Assembly (NCBI RefSeq): GCF_013364355.1
Contig: NZ_CP054931.1
Coordinates: 1,984,001 to 2,048,000, forward strand
From: Stenotrophomonas sp. NA06056
Lineage (GTDB): Bacteria > Pseudomonadota > Gammaproteobacteria > Xanthomonadales > Xanthomonadaceae
Direction: 5' to 3'
DNA: 64,000 bases
The stretch's first letter is position 1. Each line of letters starts with the position of its first letter. Below are positions 16,027 to 25,199 of this stretch, one piece after another. The notes below the pieces were generated by a model. That model saw only the letters and a list, made by a program, of their open reading frames with translations, did no database searches and was not told where the DNA came from. Both the position numbers and the translations under genes were made by a program.

Positions 16027-17822
16027 CGCGGTGCTGCCACGCTGTCGGGCGCGTAGTGCTGCTGGCTGAAGGCGCGTGCGAACTGCAGCAGGTCGGCCAT
16101 GTCGCGCACCACATGGATGTTCCATCCCTCATCGCGGGCGCGCAGCAGGTCACGGGTCCATCCGGCGTTGCCTGCGTCGGCGATGCTGGCCGGCAGCGGG
16201 CTGAACAGGTTGAGTGCCATGGTGCCGCCGCCGCGTGCTGTACGCAGCGCCTTGGCGGCGACGTCCCAGCCGCTGTTGCCATGCTCGTCCTTGTCGAACA
16301 TGGTGGTGATGCCGTCGTCGGAGATGTGCAGGACATGCACCGCCCGCGCGTGCGCTGGACGGTCCGCATAGGTATCGCGCAGGCGATGGATCGGGAACGC
16401 AGTTGCGCCGCCGAAATAGCCGGTCAGCACCTTGAGGATGTCATCTTCCGAGCGCACGAAGCCCTCGGTATGCAGATGCTGCCGGGTACCACTCCACAGC
16501 GTGGCCTGCACGCGCGCGCCTGCGCGCAACGCCGACAGGGCGATGATCGCGCCGGCCAGGGTCAGGAATGACGTCCACGCCTGTGGATTGGGCATTGAAC
16601 CGGAACTGTCCACATACAGGTCCAGGTCGACCGGCTCGGTGGCGGGTTCGCGGCCAGGAGCCTGCCCCTGCACGCGCTGCACCGTGGTCACTCCGGGAAT
16701 GACGTAGGGCGACTGCAGTACCGATTGCAGCCAGTCCACCGCGTCCAGTGCATCGCCGGGCTCCCACGGTTCCAGACCTTCCGGCAGCGCCTCCAGCGAC
16801 TGTGGCTGCGGGCGTGATGGAAAGCGGATCAAGTGTGGCAGGGCGCGCTCACGGTAGTAGCGCACGGCAATCTGATGGTCATCCAGATCGAGCCCGGCCG
16901 CACGAAGGATCTGCCCATACTCGAACGGCTCGCGCATCTGCCCGCCGGATCGCGTGGGCTGTCCAGCGTCGGGCTTCAGCGGCGGGCCGCTCACGGGCTG
17001 CCCATCGGCTGCCCGCTCGTCGCCGGTGATGCGCGGATCGGACGCCGGATGCGGGGCGGGCTCCAGTTCGTCATCCTCCCGTTGCCCCAGGCCGACGGGC
17101 TGGCTTCCATGGCCGGCGTGCTGGGTATCCATCAACGCGTCGACCCGCGTGTCCGGCTGGGATTCCAGCAGCCAGGGGAGCAGCAGGGTGGCGAAGCGGC
17201 CTGCGCCGGTCATCCAGTCGTTGGCATAGACGCGCACCACGCGTGCGCCCAGCCAGGCGTCTCCCTGCAGTGCGCTGTCGTGGGTTGAACCGCCCAGTTC
17301 ACCGCGTGGCTGTTGCCAGAGTTCTTCGTAGATGCCCATGTACAGCTGCCACACTGGCGAACTTGCCTGGGACGGCTGCGCGGCCAAGCGGCGATAGATC
17401 GCGTCCATGCGCAGGCCGTTCTGGCGCTGCAGGCGGTCGTTGATCAGCAGGTCGGTGTAGAGGTTGGCGACCATCGGTGCATGCGCTTCCAGCGTCGGTA
17501 GCGCATGGCGGATGCGGGCCAGCAGCCGTGCGTGGTCGCTGGCCGTGGCCGGCGCCAGCACGTGGTGGCCGATCTCATGGGCCAGGATCTCCAGCGCATA
17601 GGGCTGCAGCTGCAGGCGCTGGACCTCTTCCACATCGATGACGATGCGCTGATCGGCCAGACGGATCGCGGCGAAGCTGCCGGTCAGGCCCTGCGCGGCA
17701 GCCTGCATGTGCGAGCTGCACAGCTGTGGGTCCTGCAGCCGGGTGAAACGGCTCCATGTGGCCAGTGCCTGCGGCCACGCCTCGCGCCACGGCTGCAGCG
17801 GATCAGCGACGGTGGCGTTCAT
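16023..17822 (-). CDS. Metallopeptidase-like + von Willebrand A fusion protein
   Basis: The protein has 599 residues, with ATGA overlaps at both ends. The N-terminal half has a zinc-protease motif HEIGHH (His82, Glu83, His86) preceded by a helix and followed by LYTDLLINDRLQRQNG, consistent with an M48-like or DUF2201_N-type metallopeptidase fold. A low-complexity linker (about residues 240-320, rich in Asp, Pro, Gly and Gln) leads to a C-terminal VWA domain with an intact MIDAS: Asp405-x-Ser407-x-Ser409 (VDSSGSMP) and HISDDG later. No signal peptide is seen. VWA proteins paired with MoxR AAA+ ATPases usually form assembly or metal-insertion machines. It is probably cytoplasmic and works with the ATPase encoded two genes upstream. 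Confidence 0.9.
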   Translation of the reverse strand: MNATVADPLQPWREAWPQALATWSRFTRLQDPQLCSSHMQAAAQGLTGSFAAIRLADQRIVIDVEEVQRLQLQPYALEILAHEIGHHVLAPATASDHARLLARIRHALPTLEAHAPMVANLYTDLLINDRLQRQNGLRMDAIYRRLAAQPSQASSPVWQLYMGIYEELWQQPRGELGGSTHDSALQGDAWLGARVVRVYANDWMTGAGRFATLLLPWLLESQPDTRVDALMDTQHAGHGSQPVGLGQREDDELEPAPHPASDPRITGDERAADGQPVSGPPLKPDAGQPTRSGGQMREPFEYGQILRAAGLDLDDHQIAVRYYRERALPHLIRFPSRPQPQSLEALPEGLEPWEPGDALDAVDWLQSVLQSPYVIPGVTTVQRVQGQAPGREPATEPVDLDLYVDSSGSMPNPQAWTSFLTLAGAIIALSALRAGARVQATLWSGTRQHLHTEGFVRSEDDILKVLTGYFGGATAFPIHRLRDTYADRPAHARAVHVLHISDDGITTMFDKDEHGNSGWDVAAKALRTARGGGTMALNLFSPLPASIADAGNAGWTRDLLRARDEGWNIHVVRDMADLLQFARAFSQQHYAPDSVAAPR

Positions 17823-18796
17823 TGCGGCGGCAACACATGGACATGGTGCGACCACGGCGAGAACAGGGCGATTCCCGCAGGGCCGGACACTGCAGCCAGG
17901 TTGTCCTTGGACAACGCCGGTGCCATCCATTGCACGCCCAGACGTGCGATCACGCCCGGCGCCGGTCCGCTGCCGCTGGCCGCCGTGTACTCGGCGAGGT
18001 CGGCAGGCAGCAGGACGGCACCAAAGGCATCAGCCAGCAGGAGGAAGTACTGGCCTGCGCTTTCAACCACGAAGCCTTCGGCCGTCGCGCGAACCTGGGG
18101 TGGGGCGGGGAAGGTGCCATCCAGACCGCTGAAACCACCGATGCGATGCCCGCTCGGATCGACCTTGCCGTGCCGCGGATTCCACCAGCGGTCCTGCTGC
18201 AGTTGAGCGCGGACCGAGGGCAGATCACCCGCAGCGATGCCCAGCACAGCGGTCACCGCGTCCGTCGGCAGGGCATCGATGCAGGCAAGGGCGGGCGTGC
18301 GCAACTGCACCATGCCCGCCTGCCAGGCGCAGAGTGCGCCCAGGTCACGCAGTGCCGGCAGTGATGCGCAATCACCCGCATGGGCGGCCATCGCATCGAT
18401 CCATTGAGCGACGCGGACACCGGGACTGCTGCCCAGTCGCACCACCGCATTGCTGATCGTGCCCAGCGTTTCGCGTGGATCGAGTACCAGCAACGGCGCA
18501 ACGGCCGGAACCAGTGACCGCCAGGCCAGATCGATCCAGGGTAGCCGGGCCTTCGGTCCGGCGTGGCCCTGCGCTACCAGTTCCAGGCCCAGTTCGAAAG
18601 CAGCCTCGACGATGCGCAACGTGGCCGACGGGTCGTGGCGCTGCACGGCCTGGCACAGCGGATCGAGGGTGCCGCTGACGAAGCCGCTGAATGCGGCCAT
18701 GTCGAGGCCGGGCCAACGGTGTCGCGCATCGGCCACGGCCTGGTTCAGCACGGCGCGGCGTGCGGCCAGCACATCCGCCAGAAGGGTGGAAACCAC
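17819..18796 (-). CDS. Unknown protein between MoxR ATPase and VWA genes
   Basis: The protein has about 325 residues from a GTG 2 nt after the ATPase stop; a TTG at 18817 would add seven residues. The first 190 residues are Ala/Leu-rich helices (LSLADVLAARR-like start, AVLNQAVADARHRW), and the C-terminal 140 residues look like mixed beta sheet (RIGGFSGLDGTFP, GQYFLLLADAFG) ending in SHHVHVLPPQ. It contains no known catalytic motif, membrane span or signal peptide that I can see. Its stop overlaps the VWA gene start (ATGA). It is probably a structural or substrate-recognition component of the same complex. Family unknown. Confidence 0.8.
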   Translation of the reverse strand: MVSTLLADVLAARRAVLNQAVADARHRWPGLDMAAFSGFVSGTLDPLCQAVQRHDPSATLRIVEAAFELGLELVAQGHAGPKARLPWIDLAWRSLVPAVAPLLVLDPRETLGTISNAVVRLGSSPGVRVAQWIDAMAAHAGDCASLPALRDLGALCAWQAGMVQLRTPALACIDALPTDAVTAVLGIAAGDLPSVRAQLQQDRWWNPRHGKVDPSGHRIGGFSGLDGTFPAPPQVRATAEGFVVESAGQYFLLLADAFGAVLLPADLAEYTAASGSGPAPGVIARLGVQWMAPALSKDNLAAVSGPAGIALFSPWSHHVHVLPPQ

Positions 18797-18798
18797 GG

Positions 18799-20379
18799 TC
18801 AGCGCGCCCGCAGCCAATGCAGGTAATTGGTGTAGCGTTGGTGCAGGTACTTCAGTTTCAGCAGGTCGTCATACAGATGACCGTACAGCTTGCGGCCCTT
18901 CACCCGATCCTCGACCAGGCGTTCGATGCGGGTCAGGCGCTTGCGGGTTTCGGTTTCGGTCATGCCGTCCAGACCCCGCTGGAACTGTGCCGAAAGCTCG
19001 CCCACCGGATCGTCGCGATCCAGATCCAGCCGGTCATACTCGGCATTGGACGCATCCAGCAGCCAGCGCAGCCAACTGAGCCGATCGGTGCGATAGGCGG
19101 CGTTCTCCGGCAGGGCGAAGAAGGGCGCATCCAGGTCCGGCTGCAGCTTGTCGTTCAGCACGAACGGCAGCACCTGGCGAACATCCTCCAAGGTTACAGA
19201 GGGGCTGCCACGGAAGTACGCCATGGCCTTGGCGAACACCAGAAGCGTCATCAGGTTGCGTACCGACAGGCCATTGCGGGTCTGGCAGCCAAGGTCCTTC
19301 ATGCGATCGCGGCCACTGTCGGCAGCTGTCACCTGCGCCCATTCGGCACCGGCCAGGCGCGCGGTGTCCTTGGTCAGGTACTCGAACTGCGCACCGGCCG
19401 TCTCCATCAGTTCGAACTGGCTGCTGAAGAATTCGATGCGCCGACGCACGTCCTGCGGCACCTCGATCGCCCGGATCTCGTGCAACAGCTGGTCGCCCTC
19501 GGCCTCGCTGAAGATGATGTCGCGTGGCACCACCTCTTCCGGCCGGATGTCCTGCTCGATGCGCAGCAGCATCTCTTCCAGGAACCGCGGATTGAACGCC
19601 AACGCCTGCACCACCACGTCGATGCGGTCGCGCAGGGCTTCGATCACCTGGTAGGTGCCGCCACCGCGGTCATCGTTGGCGGTCAGGTACCACGCCGATT
19701 CCGGGCATTCGTAGACATGGTTGAGGACTTCGGCATAGTTGTCGCCCATCACCGTCAACAGGGCGCTCTGGGTACGGGTCGGAATGCGGTTGTATTCATC
19801 GATGATCTTTACCCGCATGCCGAGCCACGACCGCCAGGCGATGCGGATGTCCGCCATGTCCTGCGCGGCCACCAGGTCGGCGGGCAGCGGGTTGCCGAGC
19901 AGGTCGGCGATGGTCATCTGCGGGTGGCCGTGCTGCATCGCCCGGCGCACTTCGCGCACCGGATAGCCGGCCAGTACGCCCATCAGGATCGCGCTGGCGG
20001 TCTTGCCGCGCCCAGGTCCGCCGATGAACAGGCACTTCCGGCGGGTGGCGAAGGTCAGCAGCGGCAGCAGGACGTAGCTGGAATAGCTCTGTGCCGATGG
20101 CAGGGTCAGCGGCCGCCGGGTGTCGCCCACCGTGAACGACGCCGACGGACCTTCGTGATACTCGATGTCGTAGTGCGGACTGATGATCGCGTTGTTGACG
20201 ATCCAGAAGTAGGCCTGGCGCAGTTTCTCATCCAGCCGCAGCGGTGCGCTGGCGGTGTCATCCTGCAGGCGTACCGGGCCTTCGTACAGTTCGGCCACAT
20301 CGAACGTACGTGATGCAGTCTCGGTGCGCGGATTGGTCGGTGCCTGCGACAGGCGCTGGAACAGGTTGAACGGTGGCAC
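18799..20379 (-). CDS. MoxR-type AAA+ ATPase, first gene of a six-gene operon
   Basis: This 526-residue protein starts at a GTG preceded by AAAGGA at good spacing. The AAA+ core has Walker A GGPGRGKT at residues 120-127, Walker B with Asp194-Glu195 (VKIIDEYNRIPTRTQ), a sensor 1 stretch (WYLTANDDRGGG) and sensor 2/lid helices, as in the MoxR/CbbQ/NorQ branch. The N-terminal 100 residues and the long helical C-terminal tail (GELSAQFQRGLDGM to the end) are extra. Family members act as chaperone-like ATPases with VWA partners, remodelling or metallating target proteins, and a VWA gene lies two positions downstream. It heads the operon ATPase, unknown, metallopeptidase-VWA, radical SAM, unknown, adenylating enzyme. 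Confidence 0.93.
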   Translation of the reverse strand: MPPFNLFQRLSQAPTNPRTETASRTFDVAELYEGPVRLQDDTASAPLRLDEKLRQAYFWIVNNAIISPHYDIEYHEGPSASFTVGDTRRPLTLPSAQSYSSYVLLPLLTFATRRKCLFIGGPGRGKTASAILMGVLAGYPVREVRRAMQHGHPQMTIADLLGNPLPADLVAAQDMADIRIAWRSWLGMRVKIIDEYNRIPTRTQSALLTVMGDNYAEVLNHVYECPESAWYLTANDDRGGGTYQVIEALRDRIDVVVQALAFNPRFLEEMLLRIEQDIRPEEVVPRDIIFSEAEGDQLLHEIRAIEVPQDVRRRIEFFSSQFELMETAGAQFEYLTKDTARLAGAEWAQVTAADSGRDRMKDLGCQTRNGLSVRNLMTLLVFAKAMAYFRGSPSVTLEDVRQVLPFVLNDKLQPDLDAPFFALPENAAYRTDRLSWLRWLLDASNAEYDRLDLDRDDPVGELSAQFQRGLDGMTETETRKRLTRIERLVEDRVKGRKLYGHLYDDLLKLKYLHQRYTNYLHWLRAR

Positions 20380-20481
20380 GCGATTCCTTTGGCAGTGGCC
20401 TCGGCGAATTGTAAAGGCGCGGCGCGTGGGTTGGGGGGAGACCTCGCGTCTGCCGTACGCGTTCGGCTCTACAATCAGATC

Positions 20482-21576
20482 ATGCCGTCCATGCCCACCC
20501 TCGACGATCTGCGTCGCTACGCCGTAGCCCGCACGCTGTTCACGCCCACCACGCTGCTGACCGCGATACGTCGCCTGGGCTTCGTGCAGGCCGACCCGAT
20601 CCGAGCGCCCGCGCGCGCCCAGGACCTGACCCTGCGGCACCGGGTGAAGGGCTACCAGGCCGGGGATCTGGAACGTCGTTACAGCCGGTTGCCGATCGAG
20701 GAAGACTTCCTGGTGAACTACGGCTTCCTGCCGCGCGAACACCTGTCGTTGATGCATCCCCGGGTGTCCCGCAAACCGTGGGACGCCAGCACGCGGCGCA
20801 AGGCGGCGGAGGTGCTGGCGTTCGTCCAGGAGCGGGGTACGGTGCATCCGCGCGAGGTCGACCAGGCGTTCGCGCATGGTCGGGTGACCAACTACTGGGG
20901 CGGCACCAGCAATGCCAGCACTCATCTGCTGGACGGCATGCACTACCGCGGCCTGCTGCGCATCGCGCGTCGTGACAGTGGTACCCGCATCTACGCCGTT
21001 GCGGCACATGCACCCGCCGATGGCGGCAAGGCCGCACGCCTGCAGCGCGCCACGGCCCTGATCGATCTGGTGGTGCGCAAGTACGCACCGTTGCCTTCGG
21101 CGAGCCTGACCTATCTGGCGCGGCTGCTGGGCTATGGCGCGCCGCATCTGGCGGTGGAGATCCAGCAGGCACTGCGGCTGGCGCGCGAGCAACTGGCGGG
21201 CTGCAACATCGACGGAACCACCTGGTACTGGCCAGCCGACGAGAATCCCCGTTCGCGGCGCTATCAGGCCGATGAGCAGGTGCGGCTGCTGGCACCGTTC
21301 GATCCCGTGGTCTGGGACCGGCGCCGTTTCGAACAGTTGTGGGGCTGGGTCTACAAGTTCGAGGCCTATACCCCGGCAGCCAAGCGCCGCTTCGGCTACT
21401 ACGCGCTGCCGCTGCTGTGGCGTGAGCAGGTCATCGGCTGGGCCAATATCACCGCCAAGGATGGCGGGTTGTTGCCGGATATTGGTTTCGCCAGTGCCTC
21501 GCCCATGAAGGATGTTCTGTTCCGCAATGCGCTGGATGACGAGCTGGAGCGGATGACGCGGTTCCTTGCTGGGTAA
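20482..21576 (+). CDS. YcaQ/AlkZ-like winged-helix DNA glycosylase
   Basis: This 364-residue protein belongs to the HTH_42 family (YcaQ of E. coli, AlkZ of Streptomyces), which unhooks interstrand crosslinks and removes bulky alkyl bases. Family marks include the catalytic QxD-like motif QADPI near residue 37, the run PRAREQ-like APARAQDLTLRHRVKGY, tandem winged helices, and a C-terminal beta barrel containing LLAPFDPVVWDRRRFEQLWG, FEAYTPAAKRRFGYYALPLL and a WREQVIGW strand. It is divergently transcribed from the MoxR operon. The ATG at 20482 fits the family N-terminus; the ribosome site is weak, and ATG 20491 is possible. Confidence 0.9.
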   Translation: MPSMPTLDDLRRYAVARTLFTPTTLLTAIRRLGFVQADPIRAPARAQDLTLRHRVKGYQAGDLERRYSRLPIEEDFLVNYGFLPREHLSLMHPRVSRKPWDASTRRKAAEVLAFVQERGTVHPREVDQAFAHGRVTNYWGGTSNASTHLLDGMHYRGLLRIARRDSGTRIYAVAAHAPADGGKAARLQRATALIDLVVRKYAPLPSASLTYLARLLGYGAPHLAVEIQQALRLAREQLAGCNIDGTTWYWPADENPRSRRYQADEQVRLLAPFDPVVWDRRRFEQLWGWVYKFEAYTPAAKRRFGYYALPLLWREQVIGWANITAKDGGLLPDIGFASASPMKDVLFRNALDDELERMTRFLAG

Positions 21577-21608
21577 GGTTCTGCTTGGGATGACAGCTAG
21601 CGCTGCTG

Positions 21609-23324
21609 CTATTCGTCGCGCCGTTCCGTGCGTACCCGTGCGCGTGCATCATAGAGCTGGCTGTCCGCATGGTGGATGGTGTCGGCCACGGTCTCACCTG
21701 GCGCACTGACCGCCGCACCCATGGAGAACGCGGTCGGTGATTGCGCTGCGTTGGCGGCGTACCAGCCTTCCAACAGGGGAAGGCGTACCGACGCCGATGC
21801 GGTCAGCACGACCAGGAACTCGTCTCCTCCCAGGCGGACCACCGTCTCCCCCGCGCTCAGCGGCGCCCTGAGGAAGGCGGCAAACTCGATCAGGATCGCG
21901 TCACCACGGTGATGGCCCTGCGCATCATTGATCTGTTTGAAATCGTCCAGGTCGAAGACCAGGCACGCCCACGTGCCGGCGGTCATTTCGTCGAGACGGT
22001 GCAGGTAACGGCGGTTGTGGCACTGGGTGAGCGGATCCTTCAGCGACAACTCGCGCAGACGCTGTTCCTGCAAGCGCAGCGCGGTGACATCCTGGGCATG
22101 GCCCAACACGAAGGGCGGCTGTCCCTCGCTGTCGAGCACGTTGTTGTAGGCCCAGTAGCGGAGCGTACCATCGGCGGCGATGAGTTCGATGACACCTGCA
22201 TCGGTGTGGTTGGCCTCGATGCGCTTCAGGTAGGCACTGAATACCTCGCGGCGCTCGGGTGGCATGTAGTCGCACAGGCTGCGACCGATGATCTGGCGTT
22301 CCTCGTATCCGAGCGATTGCAGCGCTGCCGGGTTCACCGAGGTCAGCGTGCCATCCAGCGTATGCGTGCAGATCAGGCCCAGACTGTAGTGGAACAGCCG
22401 CCGATAGCGCACTTCGCTCGCCGCGAGGGCGTCCAGCGCTGCGCGTTCTTCGGTGACGTCCTGGATGGCACCCACGAGCCGAGGATGGCCCTCCACCTGC
22501 TGTCGATTGCCCACCACGCGGGTCCAGATGCTGCGCCCATCGGCTGTGCTCATCGGCAGCTGCACCTCCCAAGGCGTACCATCCTCCACGCAACGCTGCA
22601 CGGCCGCCTGGATGATGCTGCGGCTGTCCGCGCGATAGAACGACAACGCAGACCCGAGTGTCGGCTGGTAACTGGAGCGCACGCCGTGGATCTGTTTGGT
22701 CTCACGCGTCCAGCGCACCTCGCTGGTGTCAAGGTCAAGCTCCCAACCACCCACCTTGGCCGCGGCGTTGGTGCGCTGCAGGAAGTCCTCGCTGCGTTTC
22801 AGATCGCGATGCAGCGCCTGCGCCTGGTCGATCTGTTGCAGCAGTGCGCTGCGTTGTTCAAGCACCTGCGTGGTGACTCGGCCAAGATGGACCATCAATT
22901 CCCGTTGCGATGGCGACAGCACGCCGGGCAGGGTGTCGAGCAGGCACAGTGTGCCGATGCGCGCGCCATGGGCGGTGGTCAGTGCTATTCCAGCGTAGTG
23001 GCGTACCCTGTGCCCTGCGGTGACCAGCGGACTGCTGGCGAACCGAGGGTCCTGCCGCGCATCGGCAATCTCCAGCAGCTCGTCCTGCTCGATGGCGTGC
23101 GTGCAGAATGAAATCGAGCGCGGGGTTTCGGTAACGTCTCCCAGCCCGATGCTGGATTTGAACCATTGCCGGTGCGCGGCAACGATGGAAATCAATCCGA
23201 TGGGCATGCCCGTGGCAGCAAGTGCGGCGGCGACGATGGCATCGAATACCGGCTCTGGCGGTGTATCGAGGACACCGAGGCGATCGATCTCGAGGAGTCT
23301 GGAGGCTTCATCCATGGCAGGCAC
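21609..23324 (-). CDS. Diguanylate cyclase with GAF and two PAS domains
   Basis: The protein has 571 residues from a GTG with GGAG 5 nt upstream; ATG 23315 would remove three. A GAF domain fills roughly residues 20-160 (RQWFKSSIGL, ISFCTHAI), two PAS/PAC domains fill 180-420 (KVGGWELDLDTSEVRWT; FHYSLGLICTHTLDG with TSVNPAALQSLGYE), and a GGDEF domain closes the protein. The signature is intact at 499-503 (RLGGDEF), with DPLTQCHNRRYL marking the domain start. The RxxD inhibitory site that normally precedes the signature is missing (SAGE instead), so product inhibition is probably lost. No membrane segment: a cytoplasmic sensor that makes cyclic di-GMP. Confidence 0.93.
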   Translation of the reverse strand: MPAMDEASRLLEIDRLGVLDTPPEPVFDAIVAAALAATGMPIGLISIVAAHRQWFKSSIGLGDVTETPRSISFCTHAIEQDELLEIADARQDPRFASSPLVTAGHRVRHYAGIALTTAHGARIGTLCLLDTLPGVLSPSQRELMVHLGRVTTQVLEQRSALLQQIDQAQALHRDLKRSEDFLQRTNAAAKVGGWELDLDTSEVRWTRETKQIHGVRSSYQPTLGSALSFYRADSRSIIQAAVQRCVEDGTPWEVQLPMSTADGRSIWTRVVGNRQQVEGHPRLVGAIQDVTEERAALDALAASEVRYRRLFHYSLGLICTHTLDGTLTSVNPAALQSLGYEERQIIGRSLCDYMPPERREVFSAYLKRIEANHTDAGVIELIAADGTLRYWAYNNVLDSEGQPPFVLGHAQDVTALRLQEQRLRELSLKDPLTQCHNRRYLHRLDEMTAGTWACLVFDLDDFKQINDAQGHHRGDAILIEFAAFLRAPLSAGETVVRLGGDEFLVVLTASASVRLPLLEGWYAANAAQSPTAFSMGAAVSAPGETVADTIHHADSQLYDARARVRTERRDE

Positions 23325-23434
23325 TGCGTCTCCGGCAGGGAAGGGCAGGTCACAGCGGTCACGTTACGGCGCGACGCGTTATGCCGTTGCGCGGAACAGT
23401 GAGGCTGGTGTCAATGATTGCTCAGTGATGGGGT

Positions 23435-24097
23435 TCATGCAGGTCGCTTCCGCGTTGCTGCGCGGGGTGGGCGTACCGAAACGTGACGGTGGTCGCGCAC
23501 ATGCCAGCGCCAGGGAAAATCCACGGCACGGGTGATGCCGATGCGCGGTCCCACCACCGGATCGTCCGGTGGCGGCATGCCGTCGTCCAGAATCGTGATG
23601 CCGTGGCTGGCGGACACCAGGTCGGCGCCGTCGAAGCGACGGTCCAGGCCAAACGCCTGCGACAGTTTGCCGGGGCCACTGGCCAGGTCATGATCGCGGC
23701 GGGCGGCAGGGCGCAGTGGGTACATCAGTTCCTGCCCGGCAACCGGCGCGGCGGCGCGCAGCAGGACCGCAATGCCCTCGCCGACGTCACCGCAGACGAC
23801 ATTGCTGCCCCAGTGCATGCCATAGGTGAAGTAGACATAGAGGTGGCCAGCCTCGCCGAACATGCTGGCGTTGCGCGCGGTCATGCCGCGCCAGGAGTGC
23901 GCAGCCGGGTCTTCGCTGCCGGCATATGCCTCGACCTCGACAATGCGTGCCACGCGTCCATCGTTGCGCACCAGCAGCTTGTTCAGCAGCTCTGGCGCCA
24001 CCACCGTCGAGGCCCGCTGATAGAACGCACGCGGCAGCCGCGTCCCGTCAACGGGCGGCGCGGCGAAGGTGGCGTCTGGACCGGTCTTCTTCGGCAT
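23435..24097 (-). CDS. 3-methyladenine DNA glycosylase, Mpg/AAG family
   Basis: This 220-residue base-excision repair enzyme removes alkylated purines. Family marks: LPRAFYQRASTVVAPELLNK at the N-terminus, the catalytic-loop region RIVEVEAYAGSEDPAAHSWRG with Glu as general base, TARNASMFGEAGHLYVYFTYGMHW, the VLLRAAAPVAG strand and LASGPGKLSQAFGL. It is the AAG fold, unlike E. coli AlkA. The ATG of MPKKTGPD is chosen because a longer upstream frame overlaps the neighbouring CDF gene. It lies just after that gene on the same strand with a 46-nt gap, so it may share its transcript. Confidence 0.93.
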   Translation of the reverse strand: MPKKTGPDATFAAPPVDGTRLPRAFYQRASTVVAPELLNKLLVRNDGRVARIVEVEAYAGSEDPAAHSWRGMTARNASMFGEAGHLYVYFTYGMHWGSNVVCGDVGEGIAVLLRAAAPVAGQELMYPLRPAARRDHDLASGPGKLSQAFGLDRRFDGADLVSASHGITILDDGMPPPDDPVVGPRIGITRAVDFPWRWHVRDHRHVSVRPPRAATRKRPA

Positions 24098-24143
24098 GCT
24101 GGAATCATCGCCTGCCAGCAGTGAAGCTGTCGCCAGTGCGGCG

Positions 24144-25103
24144 TCAATCCGCCGTGGCTGGACGGTCGAGCGCGGCACGGCGCGCCGCAAACACCTCCGG
24201 TGTCTGCGGTTTGATGAACAAGGCCACCAGTTCCGGGAACTCCTGTTTCACCGCAGACTCGATCCGGGTGATGCAGGCCTCGATCTGCGGCGTGCTGCGA
24301 TCGTCCTCGAATTCCGCGCTGAGCATCGCCACCACCTGTTCCGGGCCCATCTGCAGGGTGGTGACACCGTTGGCGCTGCGCAGATCCGGATCGGTCACGG
24401 CCACGGCCATGATCCGTTGCGCCACCGCCGGGTGGGCCGGCTCACCGATCAGCAGGCCCTTGGTCTCGCGCGCCAGCAGGAATGCGGTCAGCGCCAGCAC
24501 ACTGGCAATGCACAGCGAGGCGACCCCATCCAGCACCGGCATCTCCAGTAGTTGCGCGGCCAGCAGTCCAACCAGTGCGAAGCCGAGGCCGAGCAGGGCG
24601 GCACTGTCTTCCAGCAGCACGGTAAACGTGGATGGGTCCTTGCTGCGGCGGAACGCTTCGAAGTATCCCAGCGAGCCTTTGCTGCGGCGGAACTCGCGTA
24701 GCGCCACCCACCATGACGCGCCTTCGAACAGGATGGAGATGCCCAGTACGCTGTAGCTGATGGCGTGATTGGTGGCCGGCTCCGGCTGGCGGATGTGCTG
24801 GATGCCCTCGTAAGCGGAGACGCCGGCGCCTGCGGCAAACACCAGCAGGGCGACGATGAAGCTCCAGAAGTACAGTTCGCGGCCGTAGCCGAACGGGTGC
24901 AGTGTGTCGGGTGCCTTCTCGGCACGGTGCAGACCGTACAGCAGCAATACTTCGTTGAGGGTATCGACCAGCGAGTGCACGCCCTCGCTGAGCATGGCCG
25001 AGCTGCCGGAGAGGCCGGCGGCGATGAACTTTGCGATGGCGATGGCGAGGTTGCCTGCCAAGGCGGCGTAGATGACCAGGCGGGAGCCGGTGGAGGCGGA
25101 CAT
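24144..25103 (-). CDS. Cation diffusion facilitator (CDF) metal exporter
   Basis: The protein has 319 residues and about six membrane helices. Helix 2 contains SEGVHSLVDTLNEVLLLYG, with His and Asp as metal ligands of the CDF site; helix 5 has LLEDSAALLGLGFALVG with the matching pair. HPFGYGRELYFWSF is the family loop. The C-terminal cytoplasmic domain (about 230-319) carries PDLRSANGVTTLQMGPEQV, typical of the YdfM/CzcD-like group. It should export Zn2+, Fe2+ or a similar divalent cation in exchange for protons across the inner membrane. The metal cannot be told from sequence alone. Confidence 0.92.
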   Translation of the reverse strand: MSASTGSRLVIYAALAGNLAIAIAKFIAAGLSGSSAMLSEGVHSLVDTLNEVLLLYGLHRAEKAPDTLHPFGYGRELYFWSFIVALLVFAAGAGVSAYEGIQHIRQPEPATNHAISYSVLGISILFEGASWWVALREFRRSKGSLGYFEAFRRSKDPSTFTVLLEDSAALLGLGFALVGLLAAQLLEMPVLDGVASLCIASVLALTAFLLARETKGLLIGEPAHPAVAQRIMAVAVTDPDLRSANGVTTLQMGPEQVVAMLSAEFEDDRSTPQIEACITRIESAVKQEFPELVALFIKPQTPEVFAARRAALDRPATAD

Positions 25104-25199
25104 GGCGGATCAACTGAGGCGTGTCGGGAGTATGATCACGCCGCCGGCGTTTTCGGAATGTGCAAGCGTGATGGCCTTTCCCGGCATCGTTCGACCGGA

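Noticed and set aside
18691..20313. 540-codon plus-strand frame over the MoxR gene
   Set aside because: The minus-strand protein has all AAA+ motifs; the plus-strand sequence is His/Gln-rich shadow without motifs.
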